Assembly (NCBI RefSeq): GCF_905171775.1
Contig: NC_053499.1
Coordinates: 85,226,669-85,290,668, forward strand
Reading direction: 5' to 3'
DNA from: Rana temporaria
Taxonomy: Eukaryota; Chordata; Amphibia; Anura; Ranidae
Length of the DNA stretch: 64,000 nt
Position numbers and translations under genes: made by a program. Below, piece by piece: positions 44,615-55,987 of the stretch (position 1 is its first letter; the number at the start of each line of letters is the position of its first letter). The notes beneath the pieces were generated by a model. That model searched no databases. It was not told where the DNA came from and worked only from the letters and a program-made list of their open reading frames with translations.

Positions 44615-44914
44615 AATAGAGCTTTCTTTTGCTGGTATTTGGTATTTTGGTGGTATTTATTTTTTTTGCTATATAAATTAAAAAAAGACTAAAAATTATG
44701 AAACAAATATGTTTTTGCTTAGTTTTTGTTATAAAACTTTGCAAATAAATAATCTTTCTTCATAAATTTAGGGCAAAATGTATTATGCTAAATTTTTTGG
44801 GTAAAACTAACCCGCAACAGTGTATATTACTTAGTCTGTGTGAAAGTTAGGGAGTATACAAACTAGGGGATATACAGTCAATCTGAAAATGTATAAGTTG
44901 AGATCCTAAAATGC

Positions 44915-45365
44915 TGGGCGCTGCTATGAAATATGGCAGCGATCAGGACACCAGCATGGGGTATGGAAGTGACCAGGACATTGGTATGAGGTATGGTGGT
45001 GATAAGGACGCTGGTACTGTGGTGATCAGGACACTGGTATGGGGTATTGCAGTGATCAAGATGCTGGTATTGAGTATGGCAATGATCAGGACACTGGTAT
45101 GGCATAGGGGATGATCAGAATGCTAGTATGACATATGGGGTGATCATAACGCTGATATGGGGTATGGCGGTGATCAGGATGCTGGTATGGGGTATAGTGG
45201 TTATTAGGGCACTAATATAATGTAAAAAAACTGTGATCATGGTACTGGTATGGTATATAGCGGTGATCAGGGCACTGGTATTGCTTATGGCAGTGATCAG
45301 GATGCTGGTATGACAAATGGCGGTGATCATGGTACTGGTGTGGTGTATGACAGTGTTTAGGTGAG
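44915..45365. repeat. Minisatellite, GGTGATCAGGACACTGGTATG type, about 30 bp
   Basis: About fifteen degenerate units of GTGATCAGGACACTGGTATG plus GGGTATGGCG. Periods vary from 27 to 36 bp. Small ORFs of the form SMGYGSDQD come from the repeat. Confidence 0.9.
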
Positions 45366-46023
45366 CACTGGGACAGATGACAGGTCTGGCTGCATTTTCT
45401 ATTACATTCTGGGGGGCATCCGGGACACTGGGGCAGTGATCAGAGACACTGGGGCCGGCTGACACTGCAGTATATTCAAAGGCTGCAGCGTCCGTTCTTT
45501 CTTTTCGTTCACCTTCTGTTCACTGTGAATGGACACAGAAATTACATGGTAATGTAATGTGATCCGCTGTCCTGTGCGCCAGAATGCCTGGTGCGCGCTC
45601 TGTGAGCCACGCAGGAACCGTCAATGTGAAGTGACGTAGGCGTACATTAACCCACATCGACGCAGCTTCCCGTCCACCGTTTATAGATAATGGGTGGACA
45701 GGAAGTCGTTCATAATAGAAGGGAATAAGTGGACCGCAATAGCAAACATACTGTATATTACCCTATATTGTACAATTATTACAGCATAGACTATTAATAC
45801 ATGCATACAGTGTCTTGAAAAAGTATTCATACCTCTTTACACATTTTGTTATGTTACAACCAAAAAACATGAATGTATTTTATTGGGATTTTTGGAATTG
45901 ACCAAAAGTGGTACATAATTGTGAAGTGGAAGGAAAATGATAAATGTTTTTTTTTTTACAAATAAATATCTGAAAAGTGTAGCGTGCATTTGTATTCAGC
46001 CCCCTTTACTCTGATACCCCTCA

Positions 46024-48955
46024 GGCTAGGTTCACACTGGTGTGACAAACGCTCCGACATTGGGAGCTCATGTCGCATGGACGTGTGAAAATCAATGTTT
46101 CCCTATGGGAGCGACTTTGAAAATGCTCCCTGCACTACTTTGGTCCAATTTTGATCCCACTTCATCCCAATGAATATCACTGAAGTTGGATCAAAGTCCT
46201 ATTGACGTCTTGCATGATCCAACTTTGGCATGTAACTTGTGCTCTGATGATCTTGAGGAGAAACTCCACGCCAAATAAAAATAAAACGAAGGTTCCCCAT
46301 CTAAGAGCATACCAGGCCCTTCGGTGTGGTATGATTTTTTAGGGGAACCCCCTGTGCTAAAAACAGTGTGGGGGTCCCCCCAAAACCAATACCAGACCTT
46401 ATGCGAGCACGCAGCCCAGCCAGTCAGGAAAGGGGGTGGGGACGCGTCGCTCTCTCCCCCTGTAATACCGTGTGTGCGGTGCGCAACAACTTATATTGGC
46501 ATATATGATGTCACCACCCAGGGCATGATGGGATGGTAACGTCATAAGAGGGCGGGGTCGCCGGATGACATCACCCAGTGACCACGCCCCATGACAATAT
46601 AAGTCGTTGCGCACACGGCATTACAGCAGGAGAGAGCGTCGCAACTACATCAGAAGAAGAGCAGAGGGAAGAAGATGAAGAAGACCGGGCAAGAGCTAGC
46701 AAAAGAGGAGGCAAAAGAGCAGAAGAAAGCAGAGGAACCTGGCAGAAGACACCGAACAGTGGGAGAAGAACCGGAGAGCACGGAGAAGAGGCCGGAGAGA
46801 GTGGAGAAGTTGGAAGAGACCCCAAAGTCAAAAGAAACCCCCGGAGCTACCTAATAAATTACTTGTAAAAAACCTGGGTAGTGTGTTTTATTTTTGAATT
46901 TTTTTTTCCAGGTGAATGGGTAGGGGTACAATGTACCCCATACTCATTCACATAGGGTGGGGGCCGGGATCTGGGGGCCTCCTTATTAAAGGGGGTTCAC
47001 AGATTCCGATAAGCCCTCTCCCGCAGACCCCGACAACCGATGGCCAGGGTTGTTGGTAAGAGGCCCTTGTCCTCATCAACATGGGGACAGGTTGCTTTGG
47101 GGTGGGGGGTGCAGGGCCCCCTGCCTCAAAGCACCCACCCCCATGTTGAGAGCATGCGGTCTGATATGGTTCAGGAGGGGGGGCGCTAGCTCACCCCCAC
47201 CCCCTTTCCTGACCGGCCTGGCTGTGTGCTCAGATAAGGGAAAAGGCAAAAGAGCAGAAAACCCAATAAAGGAACCCGGCAAATAAAAAAAAGGCTGTAT
47301 TCCCCTCTAGGAGCATACCAGGCCCTTTGGATTTTAAGGGGAACCCCCCTACGCCAAAAAAACAGCGTGGGGGTCCCCCAAAATCCATACCAGACCCTGG
47401 TACATCAGGTCCCCATGCGAGTTCCCCCTTACATCTGGTCCCCATGCGAGTTCCCCCTTACATCTGGTCCCCATGCGAGTTCCCGCCCTCTTCGCGGCCA
47501 AGGCAAAAAACAAAAGAACAAAAGCTGGACAGCCGCACTCCAAAATCTTCTTTAAAAGAGATGTCTTTATTTTCAACTGTGCATACAGTCACTGCAAGCC
47601 CACAAAAATCAGTATGGCCAACGTTTCGCACTGGCGTCAGTGCTTAGATCATCACGAGGCTCACCTGGAGCGGTGAGAATTCTGTCTGTGTGTCTACTCT
47701 GGATTGTGCCTCTTCGCGGCCAACACCCCTTCAGATAAAAATCCACGGAAAAGTCAGATGAAAGTCCGATCGTGTGTATGAGGCTTTACAAAGCTTCCCT
47801 CTATGAATCTCTCTTAAAAATGGGGACCAGATGTACCAGGGTCTGGTATGGATTTTGGGGGGACCCCACGCTGTTTTTTTGGCGTAGGGGGTTCCCCTTA
47901 AAATCCAAAGGGCCTGGTATGCTCCTAGAGGGGAATACAGGCTTTTTTTTTATTTGGTATGGAGTTCCTGTAATAGATTAATTAATTTCCTGACACAATT
48001 TCTCAGGGCGAAACCCATTCTGCCGCTTGTCCAAATTAATATGGTGAGACTGTGCAATCTATAGACACAAATACCACATCTCACCTCTTTCAGCATTCAC
48101 CAGCAAGAGAAAGTGACTGGAGCCTGCTGGCTCTTTTATTAAAACCACAGAATCACAAATACATGCACTTGATTGGTTCACATTATACATCCACACCCAC
48201 TCTACCCTCCTCCCCACATGCCCTCCTGTGAGCACATGTAAGATTCTTTGTTTAATACTAAAACACAGGGGCTCCTTGGTCAACTTTGCAAGGGTTCTCT
48301 CCTCAAACCAATGTAAAAGGAAAAGTAGGAGGAGAAGTTCATATCTAGCATAAACAGCTCTTGTTACAAGACTCAAAGTTCCTCATGTCATCCAAAGGCA
48401 TAGATTTCCTTTTAAAAGTCACACAAGCTCCGAGTGAAGGGAAGGGGAGGGGGAGGCTTTCCTGTTACAATTGAGGCATTTAGGAGGGAGTGAAGAGTGG
48501 GGGGGATGGAGCTGCTTTCAATAAAATGTCCTTTTGTATCTCCATTTCAAATGGTAACTTTTTACAATGTTATATCTGTTTTTTCATATTTTCAATGCTG
48601 GGTTCATAACTTTAAAACAATATCTGATATAAAATCCTCAAGGAAAATAAGCAGTATTGTGACATACCCATACATACATATGCATAATGCGTATAAAAAA
48701 AATAAACAGTATAGGGAATATAGGAAAGAGAAACATTTCAGTGATTCTAATAATAAAAATAATAAAATATTCATTTTATTTTCACGTCCACCACATTCCT
48801 CCTCAAGATTCATACCATACACAGTGCCTGGTATTGTCGGGATCGAAGTCGGATCCCTGTTCTTTGAAGTCAAACGCATGTCGGACTTCAAGTCGCAGGT
48901 CAAATTTGGATCCAAAGTAGTATGACTGTCATGTCGTACCAGTGTGAACCCAGCC
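46024..48955. mobile_element. TTCACACTGG-type composite element, 2.9 kb
   Basis: Ends GGCTAGGTTCACACTGG and CCAGTGTGAACCCAGCC, flanks TCA/TTA. The interior is a patchwork: GAGCATACCAGGCCCTT blocks at 46305 and 47307, an inverted copy at 47833-47938, three 30-bp units (ACATCTGGTCCCCATGCGAG) at 47403-47485, and unassigned DNA at 48000-48500. No complete gene. It sits in the Tc1 A 5' UTR. The boundaries fit, but independent insertions inside are likely. Confidence 0.7.
47301..47940. repeat. Inverted repeat pair around GAGCATACCAGGCCCTTTGG
   Basis: 47301-47400 (GAGCATACCAGGCCCTTTGG, AAGGGGAACCCCCCTACGCC, CAGCGTGGGGGTCCCCCAAA) returns inverted at 47833-47938. The spacer holds a GTTTCGCACTGGCGTCAGTGC motif at 47622. 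A diverged direct copy is at 46305-46400. Confidence 0.85.
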
Positions 48956-49089
48956 TTACTAAAATCTAGTGGAGCCAATTGCCTTCAGAAGTTAACAAAT
49001 TAGTAAATAGAATCCACCTGTGCGTAATTTAATCTCAGTATAAATACAGCTGTTATGTGAAGCCCTCAGAGGTTTGTTAGAGAACCTTA

Positions 49090-49391
49090 GTGAACACACA
49101 AGCACCACACTCCAGACAGGTCAGGGATGAAGTTTTGGAGAAGTTTAATGCAGGGTTAGGTTATAAAAAAATATCCCAAGCTTTGAAGATCTCACGGAGC
49201 ACTGTTCTATCCATCATCCAAAAATGGAAAGAGTATGGCACAACTGCAAACCTACCAAGACATGGCCGTCCACCTAAACTGACAGGCCAAGCAAGAAAAG
49301 CATTAATCAGAGAAGTAGCCAAGAGACCTGTGGCAGCTCTGGAGGAGCTGCAGAGATCCACAGCTCAGGTGGGAGAATCTGTCCACACGAC
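49090..49391 (+). pseudogene. Tc1 A transposase N-terminal part (continues at 55157-55299)
   Basis: The frame contains the paired-type helix-turn-helix (DEVLEKFNAGLGYKKISQAL, SRSTVLSIIQKWKEYGTTAN), the GRPPKL hook and the second HTH (EELQRSTAQVGESVHTT). hAT 2 cuts it after VHTT; 55157 resumes TISCALHKIGLYRRVAGRKP, then a stop. The start codon is lost and the DDE core is missing, so it is dead. Confidence 0.88.
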
Positions 49392-49841
49392 TGGTGATGG
49401 ACGAACATCTGACGGGACGGTTTGCGAACGCTAACCACAAACTTTTGCAAATGTTCGCAAACCGCAAGTTCGCAGCGGGACCTATTGACTTTAATGGCAG
49501 GCAAACATTAAAAACCTGCAGGTCACATTTGCAGCCACAAAATACTTACTTACTAGCTCACCTCTCAGCAAACAACTTTGTATTCTGTGACTAGGAGGAA
49601 CATTAAGCTATTCACCGGATACAGAAGTAAGTGTCGGCCATTACAGGCCCCAAAAAAGTAGCCCACGGCCATAGGCGTTCACCTGACAGCAAACAACTTT
49701 GTATTCTGTGACTGGTGGTACATTAGGCATTCACCAGATACAAAAGTAAGTGTCGGCCATTACAGGTCCCAAAAATTAGCCCACGGCCACAGGCATTCAC
49801 CTGACAGCAAACAACTTTGTATTCTGTGGCTGGTGGTAGGC

Positions 49842-50026
49842 CAGTGTTTCTCAACTCCAGTCCTCGAGGCGCCCCAACAGGGCATGTTTTCAGGATTTCC
49901 CTCAGATGAAATGGCTGTGATAATTACCAAGGCAGTGAAACTGAACAAATCACCTGTGCAAAATAATGGAAAGCCTGAAAACATGACCTGTTGGGGCGCC
50001 TTGAGGACTGGAGTTGAGAAACACTG
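49842..50026. mobile_element. 185-bp hAT MITE with CAGTGTTTCTCAACTCCAGT ends
   Basis: Both ends read CAGTGTTTCTCAACTCCAGT in inverted orientation, continuing CCTCGAGGCGCCCC/CCTCAAGGCGCCCC. Right flank is CATTAGGC; the left flank retains only its GGC, so the 8-bp duplication is partly deleted. Nested in a subterminal repeat of hAT 2. Confidence 0.88.
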
Positions 50027-50528
50027 CATTAGGCATTCACCAGATACAGAAGTAAGTGCCACCCATTACAGGCCCCAAAAATTAGCCCACAGGCGTTCAC
50101 CTGACAACAAGCAACTTTGTATTCTATGGCTGGTGGTACAATAGGCATTCACCGGATACAGAAGTAAGTGTCGGCCATTACAGGCCCCAAAAAATTAGCC
50201 CACGGCCACAGGCGTTCACCTGACAGCAAACAACTTTGTATCCTGTGGCTGGTGGTACAATAGGCATTCACCGGATACAGAAGTAAGTGTCGGCCATTAC
50301 AGGCCCCAAAAATTAGCCCACGGCCACAGGCGTTCACCTGACAGCAAACAACTTTGTATTCTGTGGCTGGTGGTACATTAGGCATTCACCAGATACAGAA
50401 GTAAGTGTCGGCCATTACAGGTCCCAAAAATTAGCCCACAGGTGTTCACCTGACAACAAGCAACTTTGTATTCTATGGCTGGTGGTACAATAGGCATTCA
50501 CCGGATACAGAAGTAAGTGTCGGCCATT

Positions 50529-50794
50529 GCATTGCACGATGGTCACTTTTACTCTCCCTCATCTTCCTTCTCCCCACTCTCTTTTTATTTACCCCTGTGT
50601 TGTCACTTTTATGTATTTTTTATTTTGGTGTAGCACATTTGTCACAGTGTGATTAGTAGGGTGTAGGTCCTCGGGCCTGCCCTGAACGTCTTGGGAGTGG
50701 GTGGACATGGCCTTCTGGCTTAGTTCGCCTGCTCTCATGGGGTCTCACTTCGAGGGAGCCCCACCTAGTACTTGGGTGGGTTTGTTTCAGCCGC
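50529..50794. other. Unidentified 266-bp insert in the subterminal repeats
   Basis: It breaks a repeat unit between GTCGGCCATT and ACAGGCCCC. The sequence (GGTCACTTTTACTCTCCC, TTTTTTATTTTGGTGTAGC, CTTCTGGCTTAGTTCGCCTG, CACTTCGAGGGAGCCCC) is not a known element to me and has no TIR. It could be a truncated retroelement or SINE. Confidence 0.5.
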
Positions 50795-51399
50795 CCATTA
50801 CAGGCCCCAAAAATTAGGCCACAGGCATTCACCTGACAGCAAACAACTTTGTATTCTGTGACTGGAAGTAAATTTAGCTATTCACCGGATACAGAAGTAT
50901 GTGTTGGCCATTACAGGCCCCAAAAATTAGCCCACAGGGGTTCACCTGACAGCAAACAACTTTGTATTATGTGGCTGATGGTACATTTGGCATTCACCGG
51001 ATACAGAAGTAAGTGCCGGCCAGTACAGGCCCCAAAAATTAGCCCATGGCCACAGGCGTTCACCGGACAGCAAACAACTTTGTATTCTGTGACTGGAAGT
51101 ATATTAAGCTATTCACCGGATACAAAAGTAAGTGTTGGCCAGTACAGGCCCCAAAAATTAGCCCACAGGGATTCACCTGACAGCAAACAACTTTGTATTA
51201 TGTGACTGGTGGTACATTAGGCATTCACCGGATACAGAAGTAAGTGCCGGCCAGTAAAGGCCCCAAAAATTAGCCCACAGGCGTTCACCTGAATTTGAAT
51301 CAAACATGGTCTACTGGTCACATGTGTTGAATTCCTCCGAGATCCATGCCTCATTCATTTTTATAAATGTGAGGTAGTCAACACTGTTGTGAGCTAGGC

Positions 51400-54190
51400 G
51401 AGTGCGCTTATCGGTCACGACCCCCCCTGCTGCGCTGAACGTCCTTTTGGACAGGACCCTGTATGAGGGAAAACCAACAGTTCTATTGCAAATTGTGCAA
51501 GCTCTGGCCAGAGGTCAAGCCTGCCCACCCAGTAGTCCCGGGATTCATCACTTCTCAGTCCATCCACATCGGCCGTTAACCCGATGTAGTCGGACACCTG
51601 TCGGTCTAGGCATTCCCTGATGCTGGATCCAGAGGACAGCTGTAATGGGTCGGCTGAAAGAATGATCTCATATCATTAGTGACCAACACATCTTCAAACC
51701 GCCCTCTTCTTGCAGGCGCTGTTGGATTGGTACCCGAAACTGTTTGAGTGGAAATTCCTCTGCCAGAGCACGCGAAAGCAGAATGCAGCATTTCTCGAAG
51801 CAAGGCCTGAAAGTGCTGCATTCTGATAGCCCTCTGTGATGGAGATAACATTTCCACCATGTTTTGTTTGTACCGGGGGTCTAAGTATGTTGCCACCCAG
51901 TACTGGTCCTTACCCTTTATGTTTATTATACGGGGGTCCCTCTTAAAACACTGGAGCATGAAGGCCCCCATTTGCACTAAACTGGAAGCGGTGTAGTGGC
52001 CTGGCTCCTGCTCATCATCCAGGATAATTTCGTCCTCGTTCTCCTCCCCCCATCCATGGACAACACCAGGGATCCCAGAAAGGTTTAAAGCATGCTTTTC
52101 TTGCTCCTCCTCATCCGCCCCGGCACCATCCTCCTCTGACTCCTCTTCAGACTCCTGTTGTTGACTTGTCTCAGGTGGAGTAGCCCCCCTGGGAATTCAT
52201 GCATGTTCCAGAAAGAAGGCGTAAGGTACGATGTCACTGATGGCGTCCTGGCTGCGACTGACCAGTTTGGTGATCTGCATGAGTCGCGCATGAGCAGCCA
52301 CTGGCACAGTGAAAAAAAAAACAAGCTCCCCAGAACCTGTCCTGCCGCAGAGTTCATACAGGTAGTCGATAACTGCACGTTTCTGCTGGAGCAGCCTATC
52401 AAGCATATACAATGTTGAGTTCCATCGCGTCGGGCAGTCACAAATAAGACATCTGACAGGCAGGTTGTGTCGCTGCTGATTGTCAGTAAGGCGAGCCATG
52501 GCCGTGTAAGATCTGAAATGGGCCGAGATTTTCCTGGCCTGCCGCAAGACGTCCTGGACCCCAGGGTATTTGGCAACGAATCGCTGCACAACCAAGTTCA
52601 GGATGTGTGCCATGCATGGCACATGTGCAATTTTGCCCTGTTTCAGCGCGCTCAGCAGATTGGCGCCGTTGTCGCACACCACTTTACCAACTGCCAAATT
52701 GAGCGGTGTTAGCCACTTATCTGCCTGTAAACGCAAAGCTGAAAGGAGTGCAGGACCAATGTGGCTCTTGTCTTCCAGGCACAACAGACGCAGCACACCA
52801 TGGCAACGTCTCACCTGGCATGTCAAATAGGTTCTGGGGATCTTGGGCGGGGCAGCGGAAGAGACGGTAGCATCGGAAAAGCAGGAGTCAGCCAAGGAGG
52901 AGAGGGAGGATGGAGTAGGAGGAGAAGAAGAGGCAGGCCTGCATGCAATCCGTGGCGGTAAAACCAAATCTACATGGGTGCCACGGGTTACATGCTTGAC
53001 GGCCGTCAGAAGGTTCACCCAGTGGGCAGTAAAAGTTATATACCTTCCCTGCCCGTGTTTGCTAGACCACGTGTCTGTGGTCAGATGTATCTTGGCACCG
53101 ACACTGTGTGGCAGAGATACATTCACTTGCTGCTGAACATGGTCATATAGCTCTGGGATGCCCTTCTGTAAAAAAAAATCCTTCCTGGGACCTTCCATTG
53201 TGGTGTTCCAATGGCCACAAATTTTTTGAAAGGCCTCCAAGTCCACCAGTTTATATGGCAGTAGTTGGCGCGCTATCATTTCCGACAAGCCAACGGTCAA
53301 CCGTTGGGCAACAGGGTTATCCAGGGTCATCGTTTTTTTACGATTGAACATTTGGGCCACGGAAGCCTGCCTTTTTGCAGAAAAACTTGAGGACGGCATG
53401 ATGGAAGGTGGAGTGGAGGACAATTGTGAGCATAGAGGAGAAGGAGAAGAGGCTGGACGGTGAGAGCCTGGAGTGTGGCTTTGTGGGTTCTGATGGCATG
53501 GCTCCCACTAGGCTCGGTGATGGGAAGCCAGGTGCCTTCTTAAGGCGGTCGTTCCTAGGTGAGTGTTGGGCTTACTGTGACTTATGCATTGACTGCAAAG
53601 GCTGCAGATGGCAACACTATTGTCTGCAGCGTACATGTTAAAAAAAGCCCACACTGCGGAGCCATGGGTGACCGTACATGGTTGATGGATCGCTCCTGAT
53701 ACATTAGGAGTCTGGTTTGTCCCTCCTGTGGCTGGTCCATCTCTCCCTCTGAACTCCCCTCCTCTTCCTCTCTTGTGGGCACCCACGAGACCTCTGTAGA
53801 CACGTCATCATCAACGTCACCTTCCCCATCACTAACAATAGAGATCTCGGAGTAAGCAGCAACAGCGGGCACCAACCTTCTTGGGCTGATCTGGGTACTG
53901 TCGTCAGACTGCTGAGTGCTGGCTGTTGCTACCTCCTCTTCCTGATCCAATGCCAAGAATGGCTGCACATCAGAAATGTCATCTGATGGATTGGAAAATA
54001 ATTACTGTGACTCAAGCGGAGAGTATATGGTGGTGGTGGTGTTGGTGGTGAGCCACTCAACCAAGTCTTGTGCATCCTTTGACGTAATCAAACTAACATT
54101 GTGCCACTTCCCACTTTGGCTCCGGCCTGGTGCTCCTGCCCTACCCCTACGACCCCTGCGGAAGGGCCTGCCTCTTCCTCTGCCTGTTAT
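51400..54190 (-). pseudogene. hAT 2 transposase, frameshifted
   Basis: Minus strand. A basic N-terminus (GRGRGRPFRRGRRGR) lies near 54175. An acidic stretch follows (53968-53582), then the BED finger (AICSLCSQCISHSKP... RRHLASHH) at 53786-53508. The core at 53423-52197 has KIHLTTDTWSSKHGQGRYIT, VVCDNGANLLSALKQGKIAH and CPTRWNSTLYMLDRLL. After a frame change, YWVATYLDPRYKQNMVEML lies at 51977-51606 and the dimerisation part (YWVGRLDLWPELAQFAIELL) at 51597-51415. Several frameshifts separate these pieces. Compared with hAT 1, the core is better preserved: CPTRW is intact. Confidence 0.88.
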
Positions 54191-54239
54191 TTTTTAAATG
54201 ACCCTGTGACAAAAGGTATATAACATCCCGCTTCAATCT

Positions 54240-54900
54240 GTCGTTTTGGGGGGCCACTGGTTTATCGCACCAGTTATGAAACTTTTTTTTTCAGGAAATG
54301 TTGTCACTGTGTGTAGCAGAGGTAACAGAGCGAAAGAGGCAAAAATTCTGCAGTACCCAAATACACCACCAGTCACAATGCTGCACAATACAAATCCACT
54401 ATAATATGCTTTCTATATTCTAAAGTATATTATAAGTGTATTACACACCTATATACTGCACACCAAACATTAGTACACCTATACCAGTCCTTGAAATGAC
54501 TTTTGTGGACCTGTGGGGTAACGATTTGTGTAACTACAGTCAGTCTCTGCTCCGCACACAGCAACCTGTCCCTACACTGACAAAAAGTATATAAATGTAT
54601 TGCACCCCTATATACTGCACACCAAGTAGTACTCCTATACCAGTCCTTGAAAGGACTTTTGTGGACCTGTCAGGTAACGATTTGTGTCACTACAATCTGT
54701 CCCTGCTCCACACACAGCAACCTGTCCCTACACTGACAAAAAGTATATAAGTGTATTGCACCCCTATATACAGCACACCAAGTAGTACACCTATACCAGT
54801 CCTTGAAAGGACTTTTGTGGACCTGTTAGCTAACGATTTGTGTCACTAGTACCACAGCCTGTCCCTGCTCCACACAGCACAGCAACCTCTCCCTAAACAG
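54240..54900. repeat. hAT 2 5' subterminal tandem repeats, about 150 bp
   Basis: About three copies of a unit holding AAAAAGTATATAAGTGTATTG, ACCAAGTAGTACACCTATAC, CAGTCCTTGAAAGGACTTTT (a palindromic core) and TAACGATTTGTGTCACTA. In hAT 1 the corresponding position holds the 46-bp satellite, which also contains ACCAAGTAG. Confidence 0.88.
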
Positions 54901-55305
54901 GCAAACAGCAGAATGTAAGATGACTGTAAGATCAGGTCTATTTATAAGGTAGGGGGTATGTCCATGTGCTGAAATGTCTCAATTGGCTGTCCTGTACCAC
55001 CTGATGTATGTGTCATGGGTCAAAGTTCTTCTCAATGTAAAATGGCGGACAGCCGCGAATATCGCCAGATGTCCGCCTGTTCGGCGGACCGCGAACGAGC
55101 AAAGTTCACCGCGAAACGACCGCCGGGCGAACCGCCAGGCCATCTCTACACACGACAACTATTAGTTGTGCTCTGCACAAAATTGGCCTTTATAGAAGAG
55201 TGGCAGGAAGAAAGCCATAAGAAGCCCAGTATGCAGTTTGTGAGAAGCCATGTGGGGGACACAGCAAACATGTGGAAGAAGGTGCTCTGGTCAGATGATA
55301 ATAAT

Positions 55306-55510
55306 GCTGGATGTGGAGGTCCTGGGCTGGCGTGGTTACACGTGGTCTGCGGTTGTGATTCCGGTTGGATGTACTGCCAAAAAAACTCCTTTGGAGATGG
55401 CTTATGGTGGAGAAATGCACATTCAATTCAAGGGCAACAGCTCTGGTGGACATTCCTGCAGTCAGCATGCCAATTGCACGCTCCCTCAAAACTTGCGACA
55501 TCTGTGGCAT
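55306..55510 (-). pseudogene. Tc1 B transposase N-terminal fragment
   Basis: From the minus ATG at 55510: MPQMSQVLRERAIGMLTAGM, STRAVALELNVHFSTISHLQ (HTH) and NHNRRPRVTTPAQDLHIQ. It breaks at about 55306 into Tc1 A sequence. Catalytic domain absent. Confidence 0.85.
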
Positions 55511-55567
55511 TGTGCTGTGTGATGAAACTGAACATTTTAGAGTGGCCTTTTATTGTGGCCAGCCTAA

Positions 55568-55800
55568 GGGCTCTTTCACACGTTCCTTCCGTTCGTCCGT
55601 TAACGGACCGCAATGCTTCCCTATGGGCTAGCGTCCGTTAGCGGATGAGCATCCGCTAACGTCCGTTAGCATCCGTCTGCGTTAAGTTCCTTTTTTTGGA
55701 CGGAAGAAAACCCTATTTTTCTTCCGTCTAAAAAACGGAACGGACGAAAAACGGACGTTAACGGATGATCCGTTTATCATCCGATCCGCTAACGTCCGTT
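55568..55800. promoter_or_regulatory. Harbinger left subterminal CCGTT/AACGG repeats
   Basis: Dense copies of TCCGTTAACGGA, GTCCGTTAGC and AACGGACG in both orientations. The right subterminal region (60580-60740) has a dozen AAAACGGA units. Both gene partners of Harbinger bind subterminal motifs in known systems; binding here is inferred from symmetry and density. Confidence 0.7.
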
Positions 55801-55987
55801 TTTCATCAAAATATGTAAAAAATAGAAATTCACCAAACTTTAATATGCATGCAATACGCATACACAACAATAACCTTTCACCCAGGTAGTGGTTTTTCCC
55901 AAGTCACATGTTCCCAGCACATGCTGCCCAGTTCCTGGACATTTATAGCAATTGCCTGTGTGTGATTGTCCAGCTAAAACTGATAAA

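Larger units (their letters stand above)
43790..45730. mobile_element. Old TTAA-CCACTT-type element remnant with nested repeats
   Basis: The text at 43795-43880 (CCCCCTTCC, TTTCAGCACTGTG, GACAATTGTGCGGTCATG) and at 44615-44640 (AATAGAGCTTTCTTTTGCTGG) parallels the interior of 4240-5180. It is split by a foldback MITE (43890-44614) and a minisatellite (44915-45365). Termini are not clear. Confidence 0.55.
49590..51290. repeat. hAT 2 3' subterminal tandem repeats, about 113-117 bp
   Basis: About a dozen units with ATTAGGCATTCACCGGATAC, AGAAGTAAGTGTCGGCCATT, ACAGGCCCCAAAAATTAGCC, CACAGGCGTTCACCTGACAG and CAAACAACTTTGTATTCTGT. Units carry deletions of the CACGGCCACAGG part. Two insertions (49842-50026 and 50529-50794) lie inside. 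Sequence is unrelated to the hAT 1 subterminal repeats. Confidence 0.92.
49392..55148 (-). mobile_element. hAT transposon 2, 5.76 kb, with perfect 8-bp target duplication
   Basis: CACACGAC flanks both sides (49384-49391 and 55149-55156). Short imperfect TIRs: TGGTGATGG on the left and complement TAGAGATGG on the right. GCGAACG and TTCGC motifs crowd both ends. Contains 3' subterminal repeats (49590-51290), a broken transposase on minus (51400-54190) and 5' subterminal repeats (54370-54900). Inserted in the Tc1 A transposase. Confidence 0.93.
45809..55305 (+). mobile_element. Tc1-like transposon A, split by two insertions
   Basis: Pieces: 45809-46023 (5' end, CAGTGTCTTGAAAAAGTATTC), 48956-49391 (UTR and transposase start) and 55157 to about 55299 (transposase middle). 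Removing 46024-48955 and 49392-55148 gives a continuous Tc1 5' half. It is truncated where Tc1 fragment B begins at about 55306. Ends of this type are widespread in fish and frogs. Confidence 0.85.
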
